NCBI GenBank assembly: GCA_034007745.1
Contig: JAVEQI010000025.1
Location: 1-49,105 of the forward strand
Direction of reading: 5' to 3'
Source: Desulforapulum sp034007745
GTDB lineage: Bacteria > Desulfobacterota > Desulfobacteria > Desulfobacterales > Desulfobacteraceae
Length of the DNA: 49,105 nucleotides
Part shown: positions 48,349 to 49,105 of the stretch, in pieces
Numbering within the stretch: position 1 is the first letter of the stretch
How the letters are laid out: the number at the start of each line of letters is the position of its first letter
The notes under the pieces: model-generated
What the model was told of the DNA's origin: nothing
Databases searched by the model: none
What the model saw: only the letters and a program-made list of their open reading frames with translations
Position numbers and translations under genes: made by a program

Positions 48349-48385
48349 AAGATTGGAGACACCCAGTCTGGGCGTCTCCAATCTT
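48349..48385 (+). terminator. Strong hairpin terminator, GACGCCCAG type
   Basis: AAGATTGGAGACACCCAG pairs with CTGGGCGTCTCCAATCTT (18-bp arms, one mismatch, one-base loop), and CCCATCTTTTT follows. It lies 14 bp after the VCBS gene. Its core recurs at 41037 and 43233. Confidence 0.85.
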
Positions 48386-48537
48386 CCCATCTTTTTAGGA
48401 GAACAAAACCTGGCGCCAAGTGAACTCACTTAGACTTACTTCCACAACAAAGCTTTTTTAATCTTCACAAGCCGTAACTATTAATTCCAATTCATAATTT
48501 TCAAATTTATCAACAATAGCTTCCTAGGTCACCCACC
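48386..48537. other. Spacer with no recognisable gene
   Basis: AT-rich sequence between the terminator and the palindromic repeat. I see no reading frame with a start and ribosome-binding site and no clear structure. Confidence 0.6.
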
Positions 48538-48713
48538 ACTAACTAGTGCCTGACCGAAAACCCGTGTTTGGATGAAAACTTGCCCAGATGCAAAGCGCGA
48601 GCAAAGCTGAAACCGGAGCGTACTTTTGTACGTGAGGATTTTAGCTTTGTGAAGCAACGCAGCAGGTGGGTGAGTTTTCGTTCAAACACTAACTAGTGCC
48701 TGACCGAAAACCC
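48538..48713. repeat. 126-bp palindrome between 26-bp direct repeats
   Basis: The direct repeats are ACTAACTAGTGCCTGACCGA followed by AAACCC (48538-48563 and 48688-48713). Between them a near-palindrome (48564-48689) has outer arms GTGTTTG/CAAACAC, ATGAAAACTTGCCC/GGGTGAGTTTTCGTT and a centre CGTACTTTTGTACG. The arrangement suggests a non-autonomous element linked to the adjacent insertion sequence, whose end would carry TGCCTGACCGAAAACCC. Confidence 0.75.
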
Positions 48714-48876
48714 TATTTTTTGAGCTTGGCGGTCACCTAAGTTTTGCCTTGCTTGTCAATTCCACTGATGATTATGAAGCAAGATAAATATTTTTTGTTG
48801 TTCTTTGACAATCCTATCTGATTTTAGACCTGTTACTCCCTCCAGCTTGTCCTTTTTATTTGTTTTCTTGAACTTT

Positions 48877-49105
48877 TTATGCTGCTTTTTGTTCAGCCTG
48901 CTGAAACGCTATCAGCTCTTTTTGTTGAATATGATGTCCGATGATCTGGAGATTTCTTGCAAGAACAGCCAGACCTATATACCGTTTAAATCCATGGATT
49001 CCATTATCTGGGCACCGGTCCAAACCATGATTCTCTAAACCATTGATTGCAGACTCTACTGCTGAATGTTTCTTTTTAAAATGAATGAACTTTTCAGATG
49101 TTTCC
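48877..49105 (-). mobile_element. Insertion sequence transposase, C-terminal fragment
   Basis: The last 76 codons of a transposase run off the right edge. Readable segments are HFKKKHSAVESAINGLENHG, LDRCPDNGIHGFKRYIGLAV and LARNLQIIGHHIQQKEL, ending KAA and a stop. This KHSAVES...LENHGLDR pattern is typical of DDE transposases of IS groups common in Deltaproteobacteria; I cannot name the IS family with certainty. About 160 bp of non-coding DNA separates the stop from the presumed element end near 48713-48690. Confidence 0.75.

Overview
The window looks like a chromosomal contig from a sulfate-reducing deltaproteobacterium of the Desulfobacterales (Desulfobacteraceae-like). Supporting signs are a dissimilatory-type sulfate adenylyltransferase (sat), several acyl-CoA dehydrogenases with two MFE-2-like fusion enzymes, orphan hypAB, two outer-membrane porins, and a DUF1573 protein with an in-frame UGA where the family has a conserved cysteine. 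A run of 100 N sits inside it, flanked by an exact 127-bp duplication that is best read as overlapping contig ends.

Layout. 1-4.9 kb: start of an acyl-CoA dehydrogenase (minus), then hydantoinase/oxoprolinase-like and histone-deacetylase-like genes overlapping by 7 bp, epmA, and a DUF134 regulator. 5.0-8.2 kb (minus): sat, a HAD phosphatase (broken by the assembly gap) and the candidate selenoprotein. 8.2-16.4 kb (minus): a long housekeeping array read as rpmF, acpP, rpiB, glyA, dCMP deaminase, nrdR, ribD, ribE, ribBA, ribH, nusB and a metallo-beta-lactamase hydrolase. 16.7-18.1 kb: gltX (plus). 18.1-24.0 kb (minus): DUF2065, queA, tgt, an aminotransferase, hypA, hypB and a Memo-family protein. 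24.1-26.4 kb (plus): gatB and a secreted protein with three PFWKFW repeats. 26.6-27.8 kb: two small unknown genes and a candidate GGA-rich small RNA. 27.8-40.8 kb (minus): an acyl-CoA catabolic cluster of three acyl-CoA dehydrogenases, an alpha-methylacyl-CoA racemase-like protein, a thiolase, a four-domain HMG-CoA-synthase-like/DUF35/SDR/SCP2 fusion and a MaoC/SDR fusion. It is interrupted by at least five truncated gene remnants and by long palindromes. 41.1-48.3 kb: two porins alternating with two paralogous secreted proteins that combine a CsgG/FlgO-like domain with VCBS/FG-GAP repeats. 48.5 kb to the end: a palindromic element between 26-bp direct repeats, next to the 3' end of an insertion-sequence transposase.

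How the parts work together. The rib/nrdR/glyA block makes flavins and C1/nucleotide precursors, and the flavins feed the acyl-CoA dehydrogenases. The acyl-CoA cluster carries each step of a beta-oxidation spiral (racemisation, dehydrogenation, hydration, 3-hydroxyacyl oxidation, thiolysis). It also carries an HMGCS-like domain whose catalytic residues are replaced, including Cys to Gln, which points to a non-condensing role. The three CsgG/FlgO-like paralogues all start at TTG codons, and two of them alternate with porins, suggesting a cell-envelope function.

Intergenic DNA is rich in dispersed repeats: heptanucleotide arrays that fold into perfect hairpins, a REP-like element beginning GTTTCAT, two families of 130-160 bp near-palindromes, and GACGCCCA hairpins. 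The strongest candidates for new biology are the DUF1573 selenoprotein, the HMGCS(Gln)-DUF35-SDR-SCP2 fusion, and the porin/VCBS paralogue array.
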